DNA from: Martinezella dioscoreae
GTDB taxonomy: Bacteria > Pseudomonadota > Alphaproteobacteria > Rhizobiales > Rhizobiaceae
Reading direction: 5' to 3'
DNA: 64,000 nucleotides
Assembly (NCBI RefSeq): GCF_009176305.1
Contig: NZ_BLAJ01000004.1
Location: 712,834-776,833 of the forward strand
The position numbers and the translations under genes are program-made. Positions 9,223 to 16,723 of this stretch are shown here, one piece after another. The notes under the pieces were generated by a model. That model made no database searches. It was not told the DNA's origin and saw only the letters and a program-made list of their open reading frames with translations. Every line of letters begins with the position of its first letter. The stretch's first letter is position 1.

Positions 9223-10138
9223 GCCCGCCCTTCCCCGCGACATAGTCTTGCTGGTGGATGATTCACCGGAGGCGCTCGGCTTCCTGACGGATGCGCTCGA
9301 GCAGTCCGGCTTCTCCGTGCTGATCGCCACCTCGGGATCCGCGGCGCTTAACATCGTCGAGCGCATCACGCCCGATCTTATCCTGCTCGATGCCGTCATG
9401 CCGGCAATGGACGGTTTTGAGACCTGCCGCCGGCTGAAATCCAATGCAGGCATTGCACAGATTCCCGTCGTCTTCATGACCGGGCTCACCGAAACCGAGC
9501 ATGTTGTGCATGCGCTCGAATCGGGCGGCGTCGATTATCTGACAAAACCGATCAATGTCGACGAGCTGCGCGCCCGTATCCGCGTTCACCTGCGCAATGC
9601 CCGCTCCGCCCAGAGCGCCAGGGTGGCGCTCGATGCGGCGGGGCGCCATCTCCTCGCCGTGAAGGGCAACGGCGCCATCCATTGGTCGACGCCGCAGGCA
9701 ACCCGCCTCATCAACGCCGCCACCGGCAGCGATGACGGCCTCGAACTGGCATCCAAACACATCGCCGCCTTCATGCTCGAGCGCGAACGGCTCGGCTCGG
9801 CACGCGACAATCTTCTTTCCATCAGCAATGGCCGTCAGGCCGCATTGCAATTCACCTTCCTCGGCGCTATCGGCGCCGACGAATATCTCTTCCGCCTGAC
9901 GGCCAGCAATCAGAGCGCCGATGACGAGACATTGCGTCAGAGCTTCGCGTTGACGCAGCGCGAATCCGAGGTCCTGCTATGGCTTGCCAAGGGTAAGTCG
10001 AACCGCGACATCGGCGAGATCCTCGGCCTTTCGGCCCGCACGGTGAACAAGCATCTGGAACAAATCTATGTGAAGCTCGGTGTCGAGAACCGTGCATCTG
10101 CGGCAGTGAAGGCCGCGCATGTCCTACATCGGCCGTGA
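9215..10138 (+). CDS. LuxR/NarL-type response regulator
   Basis: 307 residues: receiver domain (about 8-130) with acidic pair D15-D16, phospho-acceptor D59 in ILLDAVMP and K111 in YLTKPI; a middle segment of about 100 residues with no family I recognise; and a C-terminal GerE-type helix-turn-helix (about 245-307) with LTQRESEVLLWLAKGKSN and GLSARTVNKHLEQIY. It starts at a TTG that overlaps the kinase stop, so it is almost certainly its cognate partner. Likely target: the divergent urt operon. The unusually long linker between receiver and HTH is typical of regulators paired with transporter-domain kinases, but that is from memory. Confidence 0.88.
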   Translation: MAEPALPRDIVLLVDDSPEALGFLTDALEQSGFSVLIATSGSAALNIVERITPDLILLDAVMPAMDGFETCRRLKSNAGIAQIPVVFMTGLTETEHVVHALESGGVDYLTKPINVDELRARIRVHLRNARSAQSARVALDAAGRHLLAVKGNGAIHWSTPQATRLINAATGSDDGLELASKHIAAFMLERERLGSARDNLLSISNGRQAALQFTFLGAIGADEYLFRLTASNQSADDETLRQSFALTQRESEVLLWLAKGKSNRDIGEILGLSARTVNKHLEQIYVKLGVENRASAAVKAAHVLHRP

Positions 10139-10140
10139 GG

Positions 10141-10473
10141 TCAATCGCCATCTGCAACGCGCAGGCAGGAGAATTTCCTACTGAGCGGAGCTCCATGATG
10201 CGTCTGGAGATTTGGAGCCGATAACGAACTCGCTTTCAAAGCTATCGCGTACATCGCTATCGCTCCGGTCGATGCGACACTATTCTTGGCGGCTCCAACA
10301 CCGTCTTCGAGCTTCTCCATTGCAAACCGAGCGAACTTTTTTTGTCCCGCTGGGTCCACAGTCATCGTGAACGGAACAAGCGGGCCTCCACCATCTTCAA
10401 TGCTCGTGAATCCGTGGTCGATGGCAAGAAAGACAAAGCCAGCGAAGTCTTGGGATGGATTGAAATCGTTCAT
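10141..10473 (-). pseudogene. Small hypothetical protein, probably with a frameshifted C-terminus
   Basis: Reads MNDFNPSQDFAGFVFLAIDHGF from an ATG at 10473 with AAGG just upstream; a TTG at 10506 would extend it by 11 codons. The first 75 residues look like a genuine soluble protein, but after about AIAMYAIA the sequence loses that character, while the +1 frame of the same strand opens with DSFESEFVIGSKSPDAS and then stops. I therefore suspect a frameshift or 3' truncation. It ends 3 bases from the convergent response regulator gene, so the 3' end may have been lost in a rearrangement. Function unknown. Confidence 0.45.
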
Positions 10474-10505
10474 GCCTTGCATTCCGGAAATTGGGTCGGC
10501 TGACA

Positions 10506-10529
10506 AATAGAACCAAGAAAGGTTCTATT
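10506..10529 (-). terminator. Hairpin downstream of the 84-residue hypothetical gene
   Basis: Perfect 9-bp inverted repeat AATAGAACC / GGTTCTATT with a 6-base loop, 7 bases after the stop of the gene at 10536-10790. Read on the minus strand the stem ends in ATTT, consistent with a weak intrinsic terminator. Confidence 0.5.
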
Positions 10530-10535
10530 GTTTGA

Positions 10536-10790
10536 TCAATAAGCTACCCCGTAGCGCCGTGAAAACGCTGCTCGCCCCTCGATCTCGGCTATTTTGGAAG
10601 TAGTATGCATACCGTCACTGGGAAGCGTTACCCAGCCTTCGGCTATGATCTTTCCCTCATAGTGCGAAACATAATGGTACTGCTCCGCATATGTATAAAA
10701 GCCATCTTCCCTCCGTAAAACAACCATTCGGCGTTTTGGATGGAGGGCGGCGCCTATTTCGGTAATGTGCAGTTCTTTCTCTAGCTCCAT
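10536..10790 (-). CDS. Hypothetical protein, 84 residues
   Basis: Short soluble protein starting MELEKELHITEIGAALHPKR, with aromatic-rich middle (YTYAEQYHYVSHYEGK). GGGGACC precedes the ATG and a hairpin follows the stop, which supports a real transcription unit. I do not recognise the family. It lies in a patch of small accessory genes on the minus strand between the urea regulators and the creatininase gene. Confidence 0.5.
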   Translation of the reverse strand: MELEKELHITEIGAALHPKRRMVVLRREDGFYTYAEQYHYVSHYEGKIIAEGWVTLPSDGMHTTSKIAEIEGRAAFSRRYGVAY

Positions 10791-10835
10791 TTAGGTCCCC
10801 GATGGGCTCTAGGTGTAACGAATTTCGGGCGTCGG

Positions 10836-11315
10836 CTATGCGGCTTTCGGCCTGCCGTTCTGACGCGGCCGGTAATGCGCATGCATCAAGAGAGGGTCGC
10901 GCTGGCTAGCGCGCAGCAGCATCTTAACGGCATGGCTGACGGGAGCGCCGGCACGATAGTTCTTCCACGTGCGCAGGCTAACTCCAAGAAAGTCCGCAGC
11001 CTCGTTATTCGAAAGCCCAATCTCTTCCTGCCATTTCCGCAGGTCCTCGACATCAAAATCGCGCTGATCCTCGGCAATTTGGAAAAGGTGATAGGCATCG
11101 ATCGCCAAATCTTCGCCGGCCCATTCGACCGTTGCGCCATAGTCCGTGACTTCGGCGGTTTTCCAGACATCAGGAGACTTGAGGGGGGCGAGCAATTCGC
11201 CGCCGGTCGCAATCCAGCCAACGAGGTTTGCGGAAGCCTCAGCGCCGCCCTTCCACTTGATTGCCAGCGTCATGTTTGACGTTGGCGTTACGCTTTCAAT
11301 TCGCGGCAGATCCAT
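10836..11315 (-). CDS. DUF2442 domain protein with C-terminal helix-turn-helix (antitoxin-like)
   Basis: 159 residues. The first 80 (IESVTPTSNMTLAIKWKGG and DYGATVEWAGEDLAIDAYHL) match the DUF2442 pattern; residues about 95-140 (WQEEIGLSNNEAADFLGVS followed by LRTWKNYRAGAPV) form an XRE-like helix-turn-helix. AGGAAAGGAAAC precedes the ATG and overlaps the stop of the upstream DUF4160 gene, 15 bases away, so the two are one operon. DUF4160-DUF2442 pairs are a recurrent, toxin-antitoxin-like arrangement; a DNA-binding second gene fits an autoregulating antitoxin. Toxicity is inferred from arrangement only. Confidence 0.75.
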   Translation of the reverse strand: MDLPRIESVTPTSNMTLAIKWKGGAEASANLVGWIATGGELLAPLKSPDVWKTAEVTDYGATVEWAGEDLAIDAYHLFQIAEDQRDFDVEDLRKWQEEIGLSNNEAADFLGVSLRTWKNYRAGAPVSHAVKMLLRASQRDPLLMHAHYRPRQNGRPKAA

Positions 11316-11330
11316 TTCTGTTTCCTTTCC

Positions 11331-11573
11331 TCAAGCGATTGGAAAGCGGGGATTGGTCCGGTTCCATTCGGCGGCAATCGTCGCCTTGTTCTTCGCCGCC
11401 CATTCGAGGGCGGTGTCTTGTGCCTTGCTTGCGAGCTTACCACGCAAGATTTCCAGTGTCGCGATTTCTACCAGAGCATCCCCATCCGGGGTGAAAATGT
11501 GGAAGTGCGGGGGCAGATGATCGTTCGCATAAATCCGAATGATGATGTTTCCGATTTGAGCCAGTTTGCCCAT
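11331..11573 (-). CDS. DUF4160 family protein (possible toxin of a two-gene module)
   Basis: 80 residues with the DUF4160 hallmarks: an N-terminal strand IIIRIYANDHLPPHFHI containing the PPHFH motif, then the acidic strand DALVEIATLEILRG and a C-terminal helix ending in W. Directly upstream of the DUF2442-HTH gene in the same operon. The biochemical activity of DUF4160 is not established as far as I know. Short, accessory, and in a patch of small unrelated genes, consistent with a mobile or selfish two-gene module. Confidence 0.78.
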   Translation of the reverse strand: MGKLAQIGNIIIRIYANDHLPPHFHIFTPDGDALVEIATLEILRGKLASKAQDTALEWAAKNKATIAAEWNRTNPRFPIA

Positions 11574-11613
11574 GCGCCCCTCACTTCAATGAGTGAAAAC
11601 ATGGGGCATCTTA

Positions 11614-11639
11614 TGCACTATGTAAATATAGATGGTGCA
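11614..11639 (-). promoter_or_regulatory. Dyad upstream of the DUF4160/DUF2442 operon
   Basis: An AT-rich 26-base segment with TGCAC / GTGCA ends, about 40 bases upstream of the DUF4160 ATG. On the minus strand TTGCAC could serve as a -35 element. It is a plausible autoregulatory operator for the HTH protein encoded in the operon. Weak evidence: 5-bp arms only. Confidence 0.3.
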
Positions 11640-11929
11640 ATTTTTACCCCAAATATGGAGTGAAGTTATGGATCACGAGAGGTTCTTCGCGCCAGTATGC
11701 GTTGCTGCAATATCAGCGCCTCAACAAGGCAAAGCGGGAAAAAAACAAGAGGCACGGCCCGCCTAGGCCGACACCGCCGCTCTTCAGCCGAGTCTCTCGA
11801 TTGGCAAATGCCGCTGTCGTTCCAGGCGTACGCAAAAAGGCAGCGGCACGGGCGCAAATTGATGCTTTCCACCGTTACCATCCTTGCCGTATCCGTTGAG
11901 TGACCAGGCGCTGACTAGAGGACATGGCA
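11640..11929. other. Intergenic stretch upstream of the creatininase gene
   Basis: About 290 bases without a convincing gene. Open frames on both strands here are short, basic and low in protein-like composition. Must hold the promoter of the creatininase-family gene; I could not identify -35/-10 elements with confidence. Confidence 0.4.
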
Positions 11930-12727
11930 ATGACGAAGCCCTTCTATTGGAATGAACTCAACACCTATGATTTCGCCGGTCTTTCACCCGACACCACCAT
12001 CGCGATCCTACCGATCGCCTCGACGGAGCAACACGGCCCACACCTGCCGATTGCGACGGATGTCGCAATCGCCGAGGGCATGCTTGCCGAGTTGAAGGTC
12101 CAGCGCCCGGACGATCTCGATTTCCTGGTCCTGCCGCTGCAGGAGATCGGCAAGGCCAACGAACACGTCTACGGCCCCGGCACGCTGTCGCTCAGCGCGG
12201 AGTTACTGATCCCGGTCTGGACCGCAATCGGCGCGAAGGTCGCTGAAGCAGGCATCCGCAAGATGGCGATCGTCAACTCTCATGGCGGCAATGTCGATAT
12301 CATGAGCATCGTCGCGCGCGAACTGCGCGTGCGTTACCAGATGGCCGTCGTCGCCACGCAATGGACCCGCTTCGGTACGCCTGATGGTATGATCGACGAG
12401 CATGAGCAGCGCTTCGGCATTCACGGCGGCGACGTCGAGACCTCGCTCATGCTGCATTTCCGGCCTGATCTGGTCCGGATGGACAAGGCGCAGAATTTTG
12501 CCTCCAAGGCGGAATGGATGAAGGAACATTCCAAGTATCTGCAACCCTTGCCGCCGCATTCGCTCGCCTGGATCGCGCATGATCTCAATCCGAACGGCGT
12601 GGTCGGTAACGCGGCCAATGGCACGGCGGAAAAAGGCGCGCTCATCTGCCGACATGAGGTCGCCGGCTTCATAGAAATGCTGCGCGATCTGCGCGACTAT
12701 CCGCTTGCCAACCTCTATTCGAAATAG
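11930..12727 (+). CDS. Creatininase family protein (creatinine amidohydrolase-like)
   Basis: 265 residues with the metal-binding pattern of the creatininase/formamide-hydrolase fold: STEQHGPHLPIATD (Glu/His/Asp ligands) near residue 30-45, the NSHGGN motif near 118 and GDVETS near 168. Members open cyclic or acyclic amide bonds (creatinine, mycofactocin precursor, FAPy). AGAGG lies 8 bases before the ATG at 11930 and only 2 before the alternative at 11924, so the later start is chosen. Convergent with the LysR gene, overlapping its 3' end by 13 bases; it likely belongs to the catabolic cluster that follows. Substrate not determined. Confidence 0.85.
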   Translation: MTKPFYWNELNTYDFAGLSPDTTIAILPIASTEQHGPHLPIATDVAIAEGMLAELKVQRPDDLDFLVLPLQEIGKANEHVYGPGTLSLSAELLIPVWTAIGAKVAEAGIRKMAIVNSHGGNVDIMSIVARELRVRYQMAVVATQWTRFGTPDGMIDEHEQRFGIHGGDVETSLMLHFRPDLVRMDKAQNFASKAEWMKEHSKYLQPLPPHSLAWIAHDLNPNGVVGNAANGTAEKGALICRHEVAGFIEMLRDLRDYPLANLYSK

Positions 12728-13695
12728 GGATCCGCGCGGCGTCGCTCGGAGGGCGGGATGATATGTCCCTTCGCCTGCAGCTCCTCGACGATCCCGGCCA
12801 ATTCAGCAAGCAGGTATTCGACGAAGAGGCTGGTGGCGGCGTCCAGCGGTGCTCGCGCGCGGGCGATCAGCTTCATCGGTTGAGGCCGCGAATGCGGCTC
12901 GGCGATCGGGCGGAATACCAGCTCTCCCCGGCGACACTCCGTCAGCACATCGAGCGGATTGAGCAATGTCAGCCCTGCCCCACATTTTACCAGCTGCTTC
13001 AACATTTCCGACGCATTGCTCTCCAACACCGGCTCGACCTGCACGGAAAGGCGCGCCAGCATCAGATTGATGACCTCGCGCAGGCTCGTGCCGGGCTGGG
13101 CAAGCAATAGCCGCTCCTCCACGACATCGGCGAGATTGATGGGGCCAGGCCCGATCAGTGGATGGCCGGGCGGCAGGACGACGCCGATCGGTATGTCGAA
13201 ATTGGCAAGGGAGCGAATGCCCGGCATGGCCGGAATGTTGAAGCCAAGTCCGAGATCAACTTCCCCGGAGACGACCGGCGCCATCGTCGTCGATCCGGCG
13301 TCATTGCGCAGCTGGACGAAGACCCTGGGATGCTCGGAGAGAAAACGCGCGATGATCTCGGGCAGCGGCCCTGACGCCAGACCCACGGTGGCGACGATAC
13401 GAACCTTACCCGCCTGCTGCATCTTGAGGCTGCGAATGCGCCCCTCCAGCCGCTCGTAATTTTTCAATACCTCGCGGATGTGCTCGATGCAGAGCTCACC
13501 GGCCGCCGTCAGCCGCAGGCCACGCGGTAGGCGCTCGAAGAGCGGCGCTCCCATTTCCTCCTCCAGTGCCAGAATCTGACGATTGACCGCCGATGAGGCC
13601 ACGTTGAGGCGCGCGGCGGCCTTACGGATCGAGCCGCAGCGGGCGATTTCATTGATGTAGAGAAGTCGTCTTGAGTGCAGCATGCGCGTTCCCAT
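12715..13695 (-). CDS. LysR-type transcriptional regulator
   Basis: 326 residues: N-terminal winged HTH (LLYINEIARCGSIRKAAARL then NVASSAVNRQILALEEEMG) and a periplasmic-binding-like effector domain from about residue 95 (VRIVATVGLASGPLPEIIARF). Divergent from the ABC/amidohydrolase operon at 13868 across 172 bases, the classic arrangement for a LysR activator of a catabolic operon. An ATG at 13683 (MLHSRRLL) is an alternative start preceded by GGGAA. The ligand is presumably the substrate or an intermediate of the pathway. Confidence 0.88.
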   Translation of the reverse strand: MGTRMLHSRRLLYINEIARCGSIRKAAARLNVASSAVNRQILALEEEMGAPLFERLPRGLRLTAAGELCIEHIREVLKNYERLEGRIRSLKMQQAGKVRIVATVGLASGPLPEIIARFLSEHPRVFVQLRNDAGSTTMAPVVSGEVDLGLGFNIPAMPGIRSLANFDIPIGVVLPPGHPLIGPGPINLADVVEERLLLAQPGTSLREVINLMLARLSVQVEPVLESNASEMLKQLVKCGAGLTLLNPLDVLTECRRGELVFRPIAEPHSRPQPMKLIARARAPLDAATSLFVEYLLAELAGIVEELQAKGHIIPPSERRRADPYFE

Positions 13696-13750
13696 TGCTT
13701 ATTTTTTGCCCAGGCCGCACAATTTAGGCACAGACCCGGCAACAGATGCC

Positions 13751-13787
13751 GAAAAGGCATCAATGCGCACGAATTTTGATGCTTTTC
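13751..13787. promoter_or_regulatory. Interrupted dyad in the LysR/ABC-operon divergent promoter region
   Basis: GAAAAGGCATCA at 13751-13762 is mirrored by TGATGCTTTTC at 13777-13787 (one base missing in the second arm), and a nested GATGCC/GGCATC hairpin overlaps the first arm. Location between a LysR gene and its divergent target operon makes it the likely LysR site. Symmetry seen, binding inferred. Confidence 0.45.
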
Positions 13788-13867
13788 AAAGAGCAACGCA
13801 ACCGCTCAAATGCAGGAAATGGGCGCCAACCACGACGTCCCATGGCAGATAAAGGGAACAGTCAGCC

Positions 13868-14884
13868 ATGTATAAAGCCTTGAAGACAAAAGCATTCCTC
13901 GCCGCTATGGGGCTCGTGGCCGCGATCATGGCGGCCGAGCCGGCCAATGCGCTCGATAAAGTCACCTACGGCACCAACTGGCTTGCCCAGGCCGAGCACG
14001 GCGGTTTCTACCAGGCGCTCGCCGATGGCACCTATAAGAAATACGGCCTCGACGTCACCATCGTACAGGGCGGTCCCAACGCGGCCAATTCGGCATTGCT
14101 GATCTCCGGCAAGCTGGATTTCTACATGGGCGGCCCGCAACAGGAGATCGATGCGGTCAAGCAGGGCATTCCGATTGTGGATGTCGCGGCTATCTTTCAG
14201 AAGGACCCGCAGGTGCTGATCGCCCATCCGGATGCCGGCGTGGAAAAATTCGAGGATCTGGCCAAGCTGCCGACGCTTTTCCTGAGTAAGGACGGCTACA
14301 TCACCTATTTCGAGTGGATGAAGGCGAACTTCCCAGGCTTCAAGGACGAACAGTTCAAGCCTTACAATTTCAGCCAGGCGCCATTCCTGGCAGACAAGCA
14401 GTCCGCGCAGCAGGGCTACGTGACCTCCGAACCCTATGAGATCGAGAAGCAGGCCGGCTGGAAGCCGAAAGTCTTCCTGATCGCCGACGCCGGCTACTCG
14501 CCTTATTCGACGATGATCACCGCGCAAAAGGCACTGGTCGACAAGAACCCCGATCTCGTACAGCGCTTCGTCAATGCCTCGATCGAGGGCTGGTATAATT
14601 ACCTCTACGGCGACAACAAGGCGGCCAACGAGCTGATTAAGAAGGACAATCCCGATATGACGGATGGACAGATCGCTTATTCCATCGCCAAGATGAAGGA
14701 ATATGGCATCGTGGAATCCGGCGATGCGCTCGACAAGGGCATCGGCTGCATCACGGAAGCTCATTACAAGAAGTTCTTCGACGAGATGGTGCAGATCAAG
14801 CTCTTCGATGCCGATATCGACTACAAGAAGGCGTTCGATACCCAGTTCGTCTGCAAGGGCGTCGGCATGTCGCTGAAGAAGTAA
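13868..14884 (+). CDS. ABC transporter substrate-binding protein, NMT1/ThiY-like
   Basis: 338 residues, signal peptide 1-28 (cleavage near AEPANA), then the NMT1/THI5-type start KVTYGTNWLAQAEHGGFYQA. This family binds pyrimidines, riboflavin or related heterocycles, sulfonates and nitrate in the periplasm. ThiY-like rather than SsuA-like features are the NWxxQAEHGGFYQA motif and GPNAANSALLISGKLDF. With the cytosine-deaminase-like gene downstream, a pyrimidine-like or other cyclic N-compound is the likely ligand. First gene of a six-gene operon; a palindromic repeat separates it from the ATPase gene. Confidence 0.88.
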   Translation: MYKALKTKAFLAAMGLVAAIMAAEPANALDKVTYGTNWLAQAEHGGFYQALADGTYKKYGLDVTIVQGGPNAANSALLISGKLDFYMGGPQQEIDAVKQGIPIVDVAAIFQKDPQVLIAHPDAGVEKFEDLAKLPTLFLSKDGYITYFEWMKANFPGFKDEQFKPYNFSQAPFLADKQSAQQGYVTSEPYEIEKQAGWKPKVFLIADAGYSPYSTMITAQKALVDKNPDLVQRFVNASIEGWYNYLYGDNKAANELIKKDNPDMTDGQIAYSIAKMKEYGIVESGDALDKGIGCITEAHYKKFFDEMVQIKLFDADIDYKKAFDTQFVCKGVGMSLKK

Positions 14885-14891
14885 GCCTAGG

Positions 14892-15016
14892 CACCTCCCC
14901 CGCGCGGGGGAGGTCGCCGCAAAGCGGCGGATTGGGGGTGAGAACCCGAGATAGCACCGGATCCACCCCGCCCCGGAGCTTGGCTCCGCCCCTCCCCCTC
15001 AAGGGGAGGGTGGATC
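14892..15016. repeat. Mosaic palindromic intergenic repeat after the binding-protein gene
   Basis: Contains several nested inverted repeats: ACCTCCCCC/GGGGGAGGT (14893-14914), CGCCGC/GCGGCG (14915-14929), GGAG/CTCC near 14975-14987, CCCTCCCC/GGGGAGGG (14990-15009) and the outer pair GATCCACCC/GGGTGGATC (14960-14968 with 15008-15016). This composition is that of the mosaic palindromic elements common between genes in rhizobial genomes. It lies inside an operon, 7 bases after the substrate-binding-protein stop and 16 before the ATPase start. Confidence 0.75.
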
Positions 15017-15032
15017 AACAAAGAGCTGAACC

Positions 15033-15857
15033 ATGCTAGTGTCCGAATCTACCAAACTCACCCAAACCGAGACACGCAAACGGCCGCTCGTCGTCATGGA
15101 ACAGGTCTCCAAGGTCTTTTCCAACGGCACGCTGGCGCTATCGGGCATGTCGCTCCATGTGGAAAGCGGGGAGTTCATCAGCCTGCTCGGCCCTTCCGGT
15201 TGCGGCAAGTCGACGGCGTTGCGTATCATCGCAGGCCTTGGCGGCGCCTCCAATGGCAGGATCGATTGGCCCAGCTCGCGCATCAACGCCAAGGGTCTGC
15301 CGGAAGGAGATATCAGCTTCGTCTTCCAGGAGCCGACGCTACTTCCCTGGAAGACTGTGTTTGGCAATGTCCATCTGCCGCTGAAGCTGCGGGGCGTGTC
15401 GAAAGCGACGGCGCACGATCAGATCATGGAGACGCTGGCAACCGTCGGCCTTCAGGATTTTGCGCAAGCCTATCCGCGCGAATTGTCCGGCGGCATGAAG
15501 ATGCGGGTTTCGATCGCCCGCGCTTTGGTGACGAAGCCAAAGCTGCTGTTGATGGACGAGCCCTTTGCGGCACTCGACGAAATCACGCGCCAGAAGCTGA
15601 ACGACGACGTTTTGCGCCTCTGGCAGACAACAGGGATTACCGTCATTTTCGTCACGCATTCCGTCTATGAATCCGCCTATCTCTCCAATCGTATTGTCGT
15701 CATGAAGGCGCGGCCGGGCCGCGTCCATAGCGATTTTCCGCTGAAAACCAGCGGCGAGCGCGATCCGCTTTATCGTTCATCTGAAGAATATCGGCAGGTA
15801 TGCGAAAAAGTATCCCGTTCCCTGATCGAGGCCATCGGCTGGCCGGAGGCCCATTGA
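15033..15857 (+). CDS. ABC transporter ATP-binding protein (SsuB/TauB/ThiZ class)
   Basis: 274 residues. Walker A GPSGCGKST, Q-loop FVFQEPTLLPWKTV, signature LSGGMKMR, Walker B LLLMDEPFAALDE and the H-loop VTHSVYESAYLS are all present. The FQEPTLLPW form of the Q-loop is typical of nitrate/sulfonate/pyrimidine importers. The ATG at 15033 is preceded by AGAG only; an internal ATG at 15096 (MEQVSK) is possible. Its stop overlaps the permease start by one base (TGATG). Confidence 0.9.
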   Translation: MLVSESTKLTQTETRKRPLVVMEQVSKVFSNGTLALSGMSLHVESGEFISLLGPSGCGKSTALRIIAGLGGASNGRIDWPSSRINAKGLPEGDISFVFQEPTLLPWKTVFGNVHLPLKLRGVSKATAHDQIMETLATVGLQDFAQAYPRELSGGMKMRVSIARALVTKPKLLLMDEPFAALDEITRQKLNDDVLRLWQTTGITVIFVTHSVYESAYLSNRIVVMKARPGRVHSDFPLKTSGERDPLYRSSEEYRQVCEKVSRSLIEAIGWPEAH

Positions 15858-16723
15858 TGAGTGACAGTACCAGTCTGCCCGCCACTCTGTCCGTTGAATC
15901 TGCCGACGCACCCGCGGCCTCTGCAGCCAAAAAGCGCAGTGTGGAACGCGCGCTTGGTATCTTCGTGCCCATCCTGACCGTTCTTGCGCTTCTTGTCCTC
16001 TGGCAGCTTCTGGTCGTTGGCACCGGCATTCCGCAATATATTCTGCCAAGCCCGATCGCCGTCGCAAAGGCGCTCGTTTCCGACTGGGGCATCCTTTGGC
16101 CGGCTCTATGGGTGACGACCGAGATCACCTTCATATCCCTCGTCCTGGCGCTGATTGGCGGCGTCGGCTTCGCCATCTTTCTCGTGCAGTCCCGCTGGAT
16201 CGAACTCGCCTTCTATCCGCTGGCCGTCATCTTGCAGGTGACGCCGATCGTCGCGATCGCGCCGCTGATCCTGATCTATGCGCCGACACGCGAAGCAGCG
16301 CTCTTAATTTGCGGCTTCCTCGTCGCCTTCTTTCCGATCCTCTCCAACATGGTGCAGGGATTGAAGAGCGTCGACCATAATCTGCTCAACCTTTTCGATC
16401 TCTACGGCGCCTCGCGCTGGCAGGCCTTGCTGCATCTGAAACTGCCCGCCGCTCAGCCTTATTTCATGACGGGCTTGAGGATCGGCGGCGGCCTATCGCT
16501 GATCGCATCGGTGGTCGCGGAATTCGCCGCTGGCTCGGGAGGTCCGAACTCCGGTCTCGCCTTTCGACTGCTGGAAGCGCAATACCGACAGAACATGCCG
16601 CGGCTCTTCGCAGCCTTGCTTCTCCTGTCGGCGCTCGGCGTCGCGATCTTCGCCTTCACCTCCTTCATCTCATGGCTGAGCCTGCATCGCTGGCATGAGA
16701 GCAGCCTCAAGCGGGAGAACTGA
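15857..16723 (+). CDS. ABC transporter permease (BPD type, SsuC/TauC class)
   Basis: 288 residues with about six membrane segments and the EAA loop DLYGASRWQALLHLKLPAA around residue 178-196. The N-terminal 35 residues are hydrophilic and Ala/Ser rich. Start at 15857 overlaps the ATPase stop; the stop overlaps the amidohydrolase start by one base. Forms the membrane channel of the NMT1-type importer. Confidence 0.9.
   Translation: MSDSTSLPATLSVESADAPAASAAKKRSVERALGIFVPILTVLALLVLWQLLVVGTGIPQYILPSPIAVAKALVSDWGILWPALWVTTEITFISLVLALIGGVGFAIFLVQSRWIELAFYPLAVILQVTPIVAIAPLILIYAPTREAALLICGFLVAFFPILSNMVQGLKSVDHNLLNLFDLYGASRWQALLHLKLPAAQPYFMTGLRIGGGLSLIASVVAEFAAGSGGPNSGLAFRLLEAQYRQNMPRLFAALLLLSALGVAIFAFTSFISWLSLHRWHESSLKREN

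Noticed and set aside
11660..11899. Small plus-strand open frame upstream of the creatininase gene
   Set aside because: 79 codons, strongly basic, no convincing ribosome site or family; overlapping frames on both strands are equally open.
14892..15016. CRISPR-like or insertion-sequence end
   Set aside because: There are palindromes but no regularly spaced identical repeats, no transposase gene and no target duplication; it fits an intergenic mosaic repeat.
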